Source: Moraxellaceae bacterium (GTDB taxonomy: Bacteria > Pseudomonadota > Gammaproteobacteria > Pseudomonadales > Moraxellaceae). Taken from it: a DNA stretch of 32,310 nucleotides. Position 1 is the stretch's first letter, and the number at the start of each line of letters is the position of its first letter. The stretch covers positions 1 to 32,310 of the forward strand of contig JAGLBJ010000013.1 in NCBI GenBank assembly GCA_018260315.1. Direction: 5' to 3'. Under the pieces are notes generated by a model, which searched no databases, had not been told where the DNA came from, and saw nothing but the letters and a program-made list of their open reading frames with translations. Positions 9,001-18,600 of this stretch are shown here, one piece after another. Position numbers and translations under genes: made by a program.

Positions 9001-11446
9001 CAACGTACAAACGTGTTAAAAAATATTCCATTTCTAATGAAAAATGCGCTTTGAACAGTCCCAATGGGTTTGGCTCATTCAATAATAAAGGAGGCTGAGT
9101 CTGAGCAAAACCCAATAAAATAACGCGCGAAAATTCCAGTCCCTTGGCACTGATAACGCTTAATACCGGCAGACTTAATAACGCCTGGGCATGGCTTGCG
9201 GTAGGCTTAAAGTACACGCCAAGGGCTCTATACTGTTCTAAAAATTTAGCTTCCTGCTGCGGCAGGCACGGCACAATAATAACCCAGTCACGCTGCTGGG
9301 CTAGTTGCAACATGGCCTCGTGGTCGGTGATCGCCAGATAAGTTACGGCACGTTCAGTCTGACGGGTGATATGGTCAATATAGGGACGCTGCGGCTTATT
9401 GGGCCTGGTATCGAGCACGTTTGCATGAATTACGTGCACCATATTGGCAAGTCCGATAATACTGAGCGTTGAACGAAAATTATAGGTCAACTCTTGGTAA
9501 TGCAACCGCGTATTGGTGGCATAGGGTTTAGGATTGAGGACAAACAAAAATTCGTCATTGACCTGGGCTTTAATGCTGGCCCACTGAAAACCGGTCGGGT
9601 TTAAGGTTTGATAAGGATCCCCTGCAAATACCAATGGAATGCGCGCAATATGCTCGGGGGCTACGGTGCGCTCAATAAAAACACATAACTTTAAAATTAT
9701 TTTAAATTCAAGATAGGTAAAATCCTGCGCCTCATCACAAAATATCGCGGCAAAACGCGGCTTGACAGACTGTTGCTCCAACACATGGTAGGCTAAATCC
9801 TGGTTATCCCATAAAGATTTACTTTTATCTGAATACCAATCTTCCCAAACAACCGTATAAATGAGCTCAAAATCTTCCTGACTGATGGTTCGTTTAGCCT
9901 CGTCTAATTCACGGTAATCATCGGGCGTAAACCATTGTTCATCGCGCTGACCCTTAATAAAGGTGCGTACAATATACCAGCACAATGCGGGAGGATATTT
10001 TTTTTGTGCTTCGGCTACGTGCTTAAATTTGGCAGACCAAAGTTTTTCAAAACGCGCATAATCTACATAATGCGTCGGGTGAAATTGTTCCTGGCGTTCC
10101 TGTTCGCTTAATAACTGACATAAATAGTGCTTAAAATCATGAAAATACGACGAAATATGCTCTAATAACGTGGCAGGCAGGGCATGATGACTACCATGGT
10201 CTTTAAGTAAATCATGCACAATATTGAGGGCACGCCGGGTCAGGCGACTTTCATAGGTAAAATAGGCAATATCCAGAGCGGGGATGCTGGTCTGCTGCTG
10301 CGTCGTTAAAATATAATAAAGATAATGGCTAAATAACCGCTGCAACATAAACGATTTACCACTGCCCGCCCGCCCATTTATAAACAGTGGAAAGGTTTGT
10401 CCGTCAGTTTCTATTTTGAAAAAAATATCTTGCTCTTCTGGCGAACACATCACGTTAGCATACGCATTATAAACCGTAGCTTGCCATTTTACCCGGTCAA
10501 GCCATAGTAGACTTGAATATACGCGGCGTGCATAATGGGGCCACTCTTCAACATCGAACGCTAAAAGCGCGTGGTCGCTAATAAGATGCAACACAGGTAA
10601 AGGGGTATCAGTATAAGAGCTCTTGTCTTGAATAATTTCTAAAACGGAATGGTTTAGAATAATCGGGAAATGAGGCTGCTGTTGTGATAAATTTTGCGTT
10701 TCATGATTAAGGTCATAAATCACTTGGATATCGAGCCAATATGCCTGATAAGACGGATTATAAAAGGCAAGCCAATACGTCTTGCCAGGCGCGTTTTGGG
10801 TCGTCAATAAAATACTGGCGTACAGACTAAGCGGCTCAGCGCTAGAAACGGCCAGACCCTGTATAGCCTGGATATACTGTTCGATTCGGTTAAATAATCG
10901 CTCAGTGAGTTCTGGCGGCGCACGTAATATGGCATCGGTCCATTGCCACGACTCATAAACCTGTTCAATTTGCACCGTTAAATGCAGATTAGGCGCCTGG
11001 GTCAACTGATGGTTGGCTGCAAATAAAAGGGCGTGTTCAGTTTGCGTGGGCAACGGCAAACTGGGAGCAGGTTTTAGGGTTAAGACTTGCGTTAAATAGG
11101 TTTTAAGCTCGGTAAAATCAACATATTGCGCTGTCAACTGGTCGCCTACAGCACGCGAATGGGTATAGAACTCGGTATATTTGTCTTCCTTACGCTGTAA
11201 AATCGTGATTAAAATTAAAACATCGATGGTGTACCGGTCTATGGTCATCTGTTCGCGTCGACAAATTAAACGCAAGTGCGCCCGCCCAAATTGTTTTTTG
11301 ACAAAATACGGATAACTAAATCCCTGTAGCCCCCATAATCGCTGTTCCCGTTGCAAATTATTTGCTAGGCGCGTGAGGGAGCTTTCAACCCCATGGAGCT
11401 GAGCATCTTTTTTGCACTGTGGCGTTATATAAATAAATAGGGACAT
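6011..11446 (-). CDS. Giant superfamily 1 (UvrD/Rep-like) helicase-domain protein
   Basis: This 1811-residue protein has a central SF1A helicase core: Walker A GRAGSGKS (358-365, K364), Walker B DEAQD (571-575), motif III GDPYQ (D610), motif IV YNFRS (R658), motif V SAKGLEF (K768) and motif VI YVGVTRAS (R819). All ATPase landmarks look intact. The first 340 residues are not a standard helicase domain. Residues about 1-100, with alternating basic and hydrophobic segments, faintly recall RelE/ParE-type folds, which is inference only. Residues about 840-1550 are alpha-helical and TPR-like, followed by a probable coiled coil near 1540-1600, an acidic linker and a conserved-looking C-terminal patch. 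No nuclease motif was recognised. No good Shine-Dalgarno precedes the ATG. It stands alone on its strand, convergent with ureD. DNA or RNA remodelling, repair or anti-phage defence are possible. Confidence 0.75.
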   Translation of the reverse strand: MSLFIYITPQCKKDAQLHGVESSLTRLANNLQREQRLWGLQGFSYPYFVKKQFGRAHLRLICRREQMTIDRYTIDVLILITILQRKEDKYTEFYTHSRAVGDQLTAQYVDFTELKTYLTQVLTLKPAPSLPLPTQTEHALLFAANHQLTQAPNLHLTVQIEQVYESWQWTDAILRAPPELTERLFNRIEQYIQAIQGLAVSSAEPLSLYASILLTTQNAPGKTYWLAFYNPSYQAYWLDIQVIYDLNHETQNLSQQQPHFPIILNHSVLEIIQDKSSYTDTPLPVLHLISDHALLAFDVEEWPHYARRVYSSLLWLDRVKWQATVYNAYANVMCSPEEQDIFFKIETDGQTFPLFINGRAGSGKSFMLQRLFSHYLYYILTTQQQTSIPALDIAYFTYESRLTRRALNIVHDLLKDHGSHHALPATLLEHISSYFHDFKHYLCQLLSEQERQEQFHPTHYVDYARFEKLWSAKFKHVAEAQKKYPPALCWYIVRTFIKGQRDEQWFTPDDYRELDEAKRTISQEDFELIYTVVWEDWYSDKSKSLWDNQDLAYHVLEQQSVKPRFAAIFCDEAQDFTYLEFKIILKLCVFIERTVAPEHIARIPLVFAGDPYQTLNPTGFQWASIKAQVNDEFLFVLNPKPYATNTRLHYQELTYNFRSTLSIIGLANMVHVIHANVLDTRPNKPQRPYIDHITRQTERAVTYLAITDHEAMLQLAQQRDWVIIVPCLPQQEAKFLEQYRALGVYFKPTASHAQALLSLPVLSVISAKGLEFSRVILLGFAQTQPPLLLNEPNPLGLFKAHFSLEMEYFLTRLYVGVTRASEQLLILEHADDLTRFWHAFSQPFAAPLNLHEWCYFTPEWREVMQPIRAATLEDLVANPDEIRTLQTTAHALSEQGIDTKNAALLMQAAYLYEQLNDLGKSAYLRAQAAYFDNNSLEAGHAYADAAAQDLTQPSLYWGAAFYQFWHGQHWKEAQQLIMQPMAADVFKPWLGELLTLLVQSITAPKLTQADRRLNSKQATLTVYTHALQALLIVLQQATLLQAPLDIHLFIQEKFIAAMLAVLSTATDAPIIWKQPLYAAVLLLLENIPTAGVFPVEQWQALYSGLKRLTHYYEFNQRLSPMLLAHFAFKAEQFNDAYDYWSQNHAQAIQLKPSPDFAHAMRVALAFPDNLPALMALQDKKGIVQAFEHYTAVNTLTLEHWRDILPILAEQGALNRLRQVLPMIENRNVLQYIDRAITSQYANLAPLKKRIQQVNLYLAALEGDWPVILEALQSFNQKQERSQMAEPDPAFAKFLTAIRTAPKKAKKPVAALKITPTLSCMLNGLARSEALAELARQDAALRQADLALIEQPLKNGLGNRLKTELSGPPDDATSPTKAATQPATLQQLQQAMLGIFQYSQEAVSSDTRPSNKTYVPKLYWHLPPDEIKNIGAILERLQDLPNAIDYYEYLAQHLPAFASYAQSRLWVCKQHVLQKNRHIIETLNQFIQTSELSKKDLMNLELKLEHYKTEQQRLEQTLTKLRKALPEIPSEYPILPAFDELKQTLWPEQTVTKKSTKAPAKLSDIAPIELSQSSVISEPAPKPETHELVLATSTCEPSLQPDEPLQPQLNTIIQSDKTEPLMIVSIDDNVPNPQDMSFKNTDFENTEFQDVSLNETVLPPEPVCAESTQNIFNTMAQTAINAPSGMPSEAVEALAPDIKTVVSSQDSLNLPKLAIFTHHATRLPQSRFNIMDYQFAMLRAQQRLNIEHLLTGERISLFLDRQCATGDWQLQANGLGAFNILGTPLLVTWGDGPALYCSIDWPELGMQLKLIC

Positions 11447-11789
11447 AGTAAATTGTAAAACAGTTTTAGGGGCAACAGAAAAAAGTGGTTTACATGCAAA
11501 CCTCTTTATTCGACCGGCTAATGTATCATTTATTGATAAAAAATGAAGGTCTAATGATTAAAAAGATTTTTTACCTGACCCTTATTTACTGGCGAACCCT
11601 ATGATTTAAAACCATATGCTTTAAAAAAAGCTCACAAATCATAAAAATTTTCCCCAATACGCTTAAAAAGCGATGCAGTAAGGGTCGTTAAGACTCTATG
11701 TACAGTCTTGACTATAAACTGTTTTTTTATTTCTTAATGAATTCTGTGACAAAACATACCGTTATATTATTTTAAAGATTGGGGGTTTT
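11447..11789. promoter_or_regulatory. Divergent intergenic region between helicase and eat genes
   Basis: The region should carry the promoters of the helicase gene (minus) and the ethanolamine genes (plus). Visible elements are a small hairpin CGCTT-AAA-AAGCG (11660-11672), an inverted repeat AAGACT-N8-AGTCTT (11690-11709) and a TTGACT hexamer (11708-11713) that could be a -35 box. No good -10 hexamer stands at 17 bp. GGGGG just before the ATG at 11790 is a weak ribosome-binding site. No gene was seen in it. Confidence 0.4.
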
Positions 11790-13151
11790 ATGTCGGCATC
11801 AACACCGGTTCAACTTAATAAAGTCTTGGGCACCGCGTCACTTTGGGGCATTGCGGTCGGTTTGGTCATCAGTGGTGAATATTTTGGCTGGAGCTACGGC
11901 TGGGACAAGGCCGGCACACTGGGATTTTTAGTGGCAACGTTACTGGTTGCCACGATGTACACCACCTTTATTTTTAGTTTTACGGAGCTAACGACTGCCA
12001 TTCCCCACGCAGGGGGACCGTATGCCTATGCTCAGAGAGCGTTTGGCGATAAGGGCGGGTTTTTGGCCGGTTTTGCCACGTTAATTGAATTTATTTTTGC
12101 ACCGCCTGCTATTGCCTTGGCCATTGGCGCGTATTTAAACGTACAGTTTCCCGATATTAACGCCAATACGGTTGCGGTTGGAGCTTATCTTGTTTTTATG
12201 CTGTTAAACTGGTTTGGGGTGAGTATTGCGGCGGCGTTTGAGCTTGCGGTGACGGTGTTGGCCATTGGTGAACTGTTGATGTTCATGGGTGTTGTGGCTC
12301 CGGGCTGGCATTGGAACAATTTTGTGGCGCATGGTTGGGCCGGTCAAGATGTGTTTAGCGGCGCGGCGGTGGGCGGTATTTTTGCCTCCATTCCTTTTGC
12401 CATCTGGTTTTTTTTGGCCATTGAAGGGGCGGCCATGGCGGCCGAAGAAGCCAAAGACCCTTCACGCACTATTCCCAAAGCCTATATTGCAGGTATTTTA
12501 ACGTTAGTGTTTTTAGCGTTTGGGGTGATGATTATGGCGGGCGGTGTCGGCGATTGGCGTCAATTTGCCAATGTAAACGACCCCTTGCCTCAAGCTATGA
12601 AAAAAGTAGTCGGTGACCATAGCGGCTGGTTACATTTATTGGTATGGATTGGTTTATTTGGCCTGATTGCCTCATTTCACGGCATTATTATGGGTTATTC
12701 GCGACAAATGTATGCCCTGGCGCGCGCTGGATTTTTACCAAAATTTTTAGGACGCTTGCACCCGCGTTTTAAAACACCGGGTTATGCGTTATTGACCGGC
12801 GGCATCATTGGCATTGCGGCGATTTATAGCGATAGTCTGGTTAAATTTAACGATCAGAGTTTAACTGCAAACATCGTGACGCTATCGGTTTTTGGGGCAT
12901 TAACCATGTATATGGTGTCGATGGCTGCCTTGTTTAAATTGCGTAAAACCGAGCCCCAGTTAACTCGCCCCTTTATGGCGCCGATGTATCCGTTATTTCC
13001 GGCTATTGCGCTGGTCTTGGGTATGGTGTGCATGATTGCCATGATTTACTACAATTTTAGCCTGTTCATTTTATATATCGTACTCATGGCGCTGGGGTTT
13101 GTTGGTATGATGGCATTACGCAAAAAACATCTGTTGCAGCACAATGGCTAG
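11790..13151 (+). CDS. eat: Ethanolamine permease (APC superfamily)
   Basis: This 453-residue inner-membrane protein has about 12 hydrophobic segments and matches the ethanolamine permease group of the amino acid-polyamine-organocation superfamily, which imports ethanolamine driven by an ion gradient. Family features are the N-terminal segment GLVISGEYFGWSYGW, then TTAIPHAGGPYAYAQRAFG in the second to third helix region, and AAEEAKDPSRTIPKAYI after helix 6. It is followed 41 bp later by eutB and then eutC, a permease-plus-lyase arrangement that strongly supports the substrate. It is unlike the EutH carriers found with microcompartment operons. Confidence 0.9.
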   Translation: MSASTPVQLNKVLGTASLWGIAVGLVISGEYFGWSYGWDKAGTLGFLVATLLVATMYTTFIFSFTELTTAIPHAGGPYAYAQRAFGDKGGFLAGFATLIEFIFAPPAIALAIGAYLNVQFPDINANTVAVGAYLVFMLLNWFGVSIAAAFELAVTVLAIGELLMFMGVVAPGWHWNNFVAHGWAGQDVFSGAAVGGIFASIPFAIWFFLAIEGAAMAAEEAKDPSRTIPKAYIAGILTLVFLAFGVMIMAGGVGDWRQFANVNDPLPQAMKKVVGDHSGWLHLLVWIGLFGLIASFHGIIMGYSRQMYALARAGFLPKFLGRLHPRFKTPGYALLTGGIIGIAAIYSDSLVKFNDQSLTANIVTLSVFGALTMYMVSMAALFKLRKTEPQLTRPFMAPMYPLFPAIALVLGMVCMIAMIYYNFSLFILYIVLMALGFVGMMALRKKHLLQHNG

Positions 13152-13192
13152 TGTTCTATCGCTTAGGTGTTAGTGTGTAGGCAGGAAAAATC

Positions 13193-14572
13193 ATGAAATT
13201 ATCGGTACAGTTAGCCGGCATCGCCTGGCATTTTAAAACATTAGCCGAGGTCATGGCCAAGGCAACGCCGCATCGGTCGGGCGATGTATTGGCTCAAGTG
13301 GCTGCGCATAATAGTCTTGAGCGCATGGCGGCGCGGTATGTGTTAGCCGATTTGCCATTGTCGGTTTTTTTGGACTATCCCTTAATTGACGATGCACAAG
13401 ATGCCGTCAGTCGTTTAATCCGCGCACAACACGAGGCCTTGGCATTTCATGCGTTTAAAACCATGAGTGTGGGTGAATTTAGAAACTGGTTGTTGAGCGA
13501 ACATGCCACTACCGATAAATTAGCGCAATTAACCTATGCCTTTACGCCGGAAATGGTGGCAGCCGTCAGCAAGCTCATGCGTAATCAGGATTTAATCGCG
13601 GTTGCAGCTAAATGCAAAGTCATTACAGCCTTTAGAAATACCATGGGTCTGCCGGATACAGTGGCTGTGCGCTTGCAGCCTAATCACCCCACCGATGATT
13701 TGCGCGGCATTTTGGCCTCGACCCTGGACGGGTTGCTGTATGGCATGGGCGATGCAGTGATTGGCATTAATCCTGCGTCCGATAATTTAACCGTTTTGGG
13801 CGAATTGTCGCGCGTGCTTGACGGTTTTATTGAGCATTATGCCATTCCAACGCAATCATGTATTTTAACGCATGTCACCAACACGCTAAATTTAATAGAG
13901 AAAAATGTTCCGGTTGATTTGGTGTTTCAGTCGGTGGGCGGTACGGAACGAGTCAATCAATCCTTTGGCGTAACGTTGGATATTTTGCAAGAAGCCCATG
14001 ACGCAGCTCAGGCTTTACAGCGCGGAACTGTTGGCCAGAATGTCATGTATTTTGAAACGGGACAAGGCAGCGCCTTATCGGCCAATGCGCATCATGGCAT
14101 AGACCAGCAAACGTGCGAGGCGCGGGCATATGCAGTGGCACGGCACTATAATCCGTTACTGGTTAATACGGTAGTGGGATTTATCGGGCCTGAATATTTA
14201 GCCGACGGTAAACAGATTTTACGCGCAGCCTTAGAAGATCATTTTTGCGGAAAATTGTTGGGCCTGCCGATGGGCTGCGACGTTTGTTATACCAATCATT
14301 CCGATGCTGACCAAGATGATATGGATTCGATTATTGTTAATTTAGTGGCGGCAGGTTTGACGTTTTTGATTGGCGTGCCGGGCGCCGACGATATTATGCT
14401 TAATTACCAAAGCACCAGTTTTCATGATGCGCGCTTTATCCGTGAAACCCTTAAAAAACGTGCTGCACCTGAGTTTGAACAATGGCTGAATCAGATGAAT
14501 ATTACCCGGCCGAATGGATACCTGACTTCGCATCGTTCGCCATTATTAGCCGGTCCCGACGCCTGGATTTAG
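13193..14572 (+). CDS. eutB: Ethanolamine ammonia-lyase large subunit
   Basis: The 459-residue catalytic subunit of the adenosylcobalamin-dependent lyase splits ethanolamine to acetaldehyde and ammonia in the cytoplasm. Substrate-binding residues known from the E. coli enzyme are present at matching positions: R160, Q162 and N193, then E288 and D363 (E287 and D362 in E. coli). GGTERVNQSFG (249-259) and MGCDVCYTNHSDADQDD are family signatures. It lies 41 bp after the permease gene and 94 bp before eutC. A terminator-like hairpin sits in the second gap. No EutA reactivase, no acetaldehyde dehydrogenase and no shell protein is in the window, so the acetaldehyde must be handled by enzymes encoded elsewhere. 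Confidence 0.97.
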   Translation: MKLSVQLAGIAWHFKTLAEVMAKATPHRSGDVLAQVAAHNSLERMAARYVLADLPLSVFLDYPLIDDAQDAVSRLIRAQHEALAFHAFKTMSVGEFRNWLLSEHATTDKLAQLTYAFTPEMVAAVSKLMRNQDLIAVAAKCKVITAFRNTMGLPDTVAVRLQPNHPTDDLRGILASTLDGLLYGMGDAVIGINPASDNLTVLGELSRVLDGFIEHYAIPTQSCILTHVTNTLNLIEKNVPVDLVFQSVGGTERVNQSFGVTLDILQEAHDAAQALQRGTVGQNVMYFETGQGSALSANAHHGIDQQTCEARAYAVARHYNPLLVNTVVGFIGPEYLADGKQILRAALEDHFCGKLLGLPMGCDVCYTNHSDADQDDMDSIIVNLVAAGLTFLIGVPGADDIMLNYQSTSFHDARFIRETLKKRAAPEFEQWLNQMNITRPNGYLTSHRSPLLAGPDAWI

Positions 14573-14590
14573 ACGTATAAACTGCTTATC

Positions 14591-14632
14591 AGCCAAACTT
14601 ATTATCAGTAACGTCGGGGTATAGGTTTGGCT
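14591..14632 (+). terminator. Terminator-like hairpin between eutB and eutC
   Basis: AGCCAAACTTAT (14591-14602) pairs with ATAGGTTTGGCT (14621-14632), with one G-U pair, around an 18-nt loop. The 3' arm ends in a short T run. It could attenuate transcription into eutC or protect the eutB mRNA end. The two subunits are needed together, so complete termination is unlikely unless eutC has its own promoter. Confidence 0.5.
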
Positions 14633-14666
14633 TTTTAAGTGTATTGTCACCTTTGGGATCATCATC

Positions 14667-15521
14667 ATGCCTGATAATAAAGAGCGCCAAGCGGACCCGG
14701 GTTTAGCCTCTCAAACTATTCTAGAATCTAATGCCCCTGTTGAAAGTGTCAGCGTTAATGACTGGCAGCACTGGCGCGGTTTTACTCAGGCCCGTATAGC
14801 GTTAGGGCGTGCAGGTGCCGCATTACCGACGACAGAAGTCTTAAATTTTGGTTTAGCCCATGCTCAGGCACGCGATGCCATTCATACCCCCTTGGATACT
14901 GACGCTTTACAGAAAGCGTTACAACAAGATGGCTGGCAAGTATTACACACCCAAAGTCAGGTTGCGCACCGGACTGATTATTTGCGCCGCCCCGATTTAG
15001 GGCGTGTTCTGGCTAACCATGTAGTCAGTCAGTGGCAGGCTGATGGCGTTAATTTAATGCCGACTTATGATATTGCCATCGTGATTGGGGACGGGTTGTC
15101 GTCCTTAGCGGTGCAGCGACATGCGGTGCCATTATTAGCCCATTTAAAAGTATTGCTTAATCCGGGTTTGACGCTTGCGCCTATTGTGGTGGCGACTCAG
15201 GCGCGCGTGGCGTTGGGAGACGCAATCGGTCAGCATCTCAATGCCAAATTGGTGGTGATGCTGATTGGTGAACGTCCCGGCTTATCCTCACCCGATTCCT
15301 TAGGGATTTACATTACGTATGCACCACAAATGGGCAAGCAGGACGCCGAACGCAATTGCATATCCAACGTACGACCTGAAGGATTAAATTATGTCCTGGC
15401 CGCCTTTAAACTCAATTGGATGATCGATCAAGCTTTTAAGCGCCAATTGACCGGCGTACAGCTAAAAGATGAAAGCGATGAAATCCTGATAACTAATGAG
15501 CAGTCCGCCTTAATTCCGTGA
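14667..15521 (+). CDS. eutC: Ethanolamine ammonia-lyase small subunit
   Basis: The 284-residue light subunit pairs with EutB and helps form the cobalamin-binding site of ethanolamine ammonia-lyase. Recognisable family segments are FTQARIALGRAGAALPT (about residues 34-50), followed by the helix with FGLAHAQARDAIH, and IAIVIGDGLSSLAVQRHA (about 136-153), then LIGERPGLSSPDSLGIYITY. The length is typical. About 30 N-terminal residues precede the conserved part and are probably a flexible extension, as in other EutC proteins. It is the last gene of the eat-eutB-eutC unit and converges on the Pls-like synthetase gene. Confidence 0.96.
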   Translation: MPDNKERQADPGLASQTILESNAPVESVSVNDWQHWRGFTQARIALGRAGAALPTTEVLNFGLAHAQARDAIHTPLDTDALQKALQQDGWQVLHTQSQVAHRTDYLRRPDLGRVLANHVVSQWQADGVNLMPTYDIAIVIGDGLSSLAVQRHAVPLLAHLKVLLNPGLTLAPIVVATQARVALGDAIGQHLNAKLVVMLIGERPGLSSPDSLGIYITYAPQMGKQDAERNCISNVRPEGLNYVLAAFKLNWMIDQAFKRQLTGVQLKDESDEILITNEQSALIP

Positions 15522-15564
15522 GCCATTATCAGGCACTGGCTTAATCTCTTTGCCGTAACCTGTC

Positions 15565-15592
15565 CAAAAAAATAGGCTGACCTTTGTCAACC
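15565..15592 (-). terminator. Rho-independent terminator of the Pls-like gene
   Basis: Read on the minus strand, GGTTGAC pairs with GTCAGCC (one G-U pair) around AAAG and is followed by TATTTTTTT. It lies 24 bp downstream of the synthetase stop codon. Confidence 0.75.
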
Positions 15593-15615
15593 CATGTTTG
15601 GTTTATCGTTTAGGA

Positions 15616-18600
15616 TTATTCATTCACACTCTGTTTACGCGGGCGCCAAGGCACGGCAGGCGAACCGCACCAAGCCGAACGCTCAGGCAACTGCTCACCT
15701 TTCATCACCAACGTTAATGGGCCCAGATAGCTATCGGTACCCACCGCAGCATCATATAAAATAATGGTGCGTGCGCTAATGGTTACCCGGTCGCCAATCA
15801 CCACTTGGCCAATTTTCATAATCCGGTCTTCAAACAAATGCGTTTGCGGCCCCGATACGCCATTCATTTCAACATCATCACCAATATGCACACAGTCAAA
15901 CTCGGTCATATCGGTGGTATCTAAATAAGCCCGTTTGCCAATATGGGCGCCTAGTAACCGGAACATCCACGGCAACATCGGCGTACCCCGTAAATAATTC
16001 ATAAAATTAGGCACGGCAATGGCTTCATACAGGCTGGTCACGGCTTCACTGAGCCAGACAAACAGGCTCCACATGGGTACGGCACGCGGTCTATAGCGAC
16101 GAATCAGTGTCCATTTTAATAGCAAAATAAAGATAAAACAGCCTAGTCCATAATATAAACCATAAAGCCCTAAACTCATAAGCGCCGTTTGCCAGCCGCT
16201 TTCGTCCTGCACGTTAATAACCCGTAACACCAACGCATAGCCGACGCCAATTGTTAAGGCCAAGGGTAATACAATGCGTAACCCTTCAATTAAACCGCGC
16301 ATGATGCGGCGACTGACTGGCGGGCTAAAGGTCATTTTTTCGCCAAAATTTTTGGCTGATTCGCGTGCGGGTAACCGTATCGGCGGTGAACCAAACCAGG
16401 TTTCGCCTTCGTTGATAGCATGAGCCGGCATTTGTGACTGTACGCCAATTAATACGCCGTCGGGAATTTTAGAACCATCGGGAATGTACGCGCCATTGCC
16501 CACAAACGAACGCTCGCCAATCACGGTATATTCGAGCGTCATCCAGCCGCGCACGATTTCCTCATCGCCCAGCATGACTGCATCGGCAATAAAACTTTCA
16601 TCGCCCAACGTCAGCATATCGGGCACGACCCCCATGGCGGTTGAAATTTCGGCATTCTTACCAATTTTTGCGCCCAGCAGCCGATACCATGACGGTGCAT
16701 AAACGGTGGCATATACACCGTGCAAAATTTGTAAACTGGCTTCCTGAATTTGATTGGTAAACCATTTGCGATAATACACGCCGCTATGCACCGCAAACAG
16801 CCCCGGCTTTAAACGCGGTAAAATTGTCCAGCGAATTAACGCACATAATAATGCGGTTAACACAATCATGACCACACTTGCTGGAATGGCCAGCAAAAAA
16901 TAATGCATGGTCAGCTGAAAAGTCAGCACGTTATCATCAGGCGTGTTAAACAAATAGCCGTCCAGCCAGTCCACCATGATAAACGTCGGGAAAATCGGCA
17001 GGAAAAATAAACAGGAAACCAGCGCCGCGCCAAACGCATAGCCAAAGTATTCAGTCATCTGACGGGTGGCAGACAACGGCGCCCGCGCTGGTAACGCGTT
17101 TAAATCGACCATGCCGATTTTATGGGCGGGTGAACCATTCCATAGCTCACCTTCTGCCATTTGATGAAACGCCGGTAAGGCTGATAACCCTTCTAGGCGC
17201 GCGTGTTTGGCGATATGCACATCATTTTCAAGGACACAATAAGAGCCCACATAGCCATCTTCGGCAATGCTGATGGGCCCGATAACCAGCTCGCCACGTT
17301 CGACATGCGCATTTTCAAAATTGACCGCATTGCCGATGCTTACGCCATCACCAATGGTTACGAGCGAGGGCATACGCACAATGGCTGAGCCGATTTGCAC
17401 ATCATGCCCGATTTTGGCGCCCATACCACGTAAATATAAATTCAGCAGCGATGACCCCGACAGTAAGTAAACCGGTGCCAATTGACTTAACCGGTCTGAA
17501 AGCCACCACCGAAAATAAACCGTACCCCATAATGGGTAGCGGCCGGCTTTAAGGCCATGTACCAGCAAGCGATGACCCAGCATTGAAATGATAAAGCCCA
17601 GCGTTTGGGCCGCCAAAAAGACGCCCAGAGCCGACACAATGGCGACCGAAAGCTTATCGTTTGGGCTACCCGTCAAAAAGTGATAGGTAAAAAACGGAGC
17701 TAACCACTGCAAGATAAACAGGCTAATCAATAAAGGCAGCATTAACGTTTGGGCAATGCCACATAAAATGCGCGCTGTATTACGATTGGGTAAGGGGTTC
17801 GGGTTCCAGGTGTCCCCGGTGGTATCCTGTATGCGGGTCGCCAAAGCGTCCATTTGAGCGGCAATTAAACCGACCCGCCGCCCTTGATAAACGTCATTAA
17901 TCGTAATGCTTTCATAGGCCTGCGTTTTACGGATACCCGATACCAAGCGCGCTGCCAGTAACGAATGCCCGCCCAAATCATCAAAAAAATCATCATTTAA
18001 ATGAATGGGCACATTGGGAAATAACTGTTTAAGCACCGCAAATAAGGCCATTTCGGCAGCCGATTCGGGTGTATCTTCTTCCAACACTTCGTTAGTAACC
18101 GATAGCGGCAGCACACGCAGGGCTTTACGGTCTATTTTACCCGACAACAAGCGCGGCACTTCACCGACCACTTCAAAGCGCGTCGGCACCATATACGGCG
18201 GCAAACGTTGCCGTAAGATCTGGCGTAAATGTTGACTGGTGATAACGGTATGTTGACCTTCTTCAGGCACAATAAATGCCACCAACTGGTCCATGCCGTC
18301 TTCTTGACGTACCACAACCGCGGCTGTGCCGACGCCTTCGATGTCACATAAGGCCGCTTCAATTTCACCGAGTTCAACCCGAAAACCACGAATTTTAATT
18401 TGGTCATCAGCTCGGCCTAAACAGTGGATTTGTCCATGTTCATCTAAAAATGCCAGGTCTCCGGTTTTATATAAGCGCGTTTCGTCAGGGCGCTCGGCCC
18501 ACGGGTTATGAATAAATTTTTCGGCCGTTAAATCGGGCCTGCCCAGATAACCGGCCGCGACGCCCGGCCCAAAAATACACAGTTCACCAGTGGCACCCAC

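Noticed and set aside
11576-11600. Sigma-54-type promoter for the eat-eutBC unit
   Set aside because: A TGGC is present but no matching -12 element stands at the right distance.
18132-18407. Short open frames overlapping the Pls-like gene and other large genes
   Set aside because: These short frames lie in other frames or antisense to long, family-matched genes and show no ribosome-binding site or family motif.
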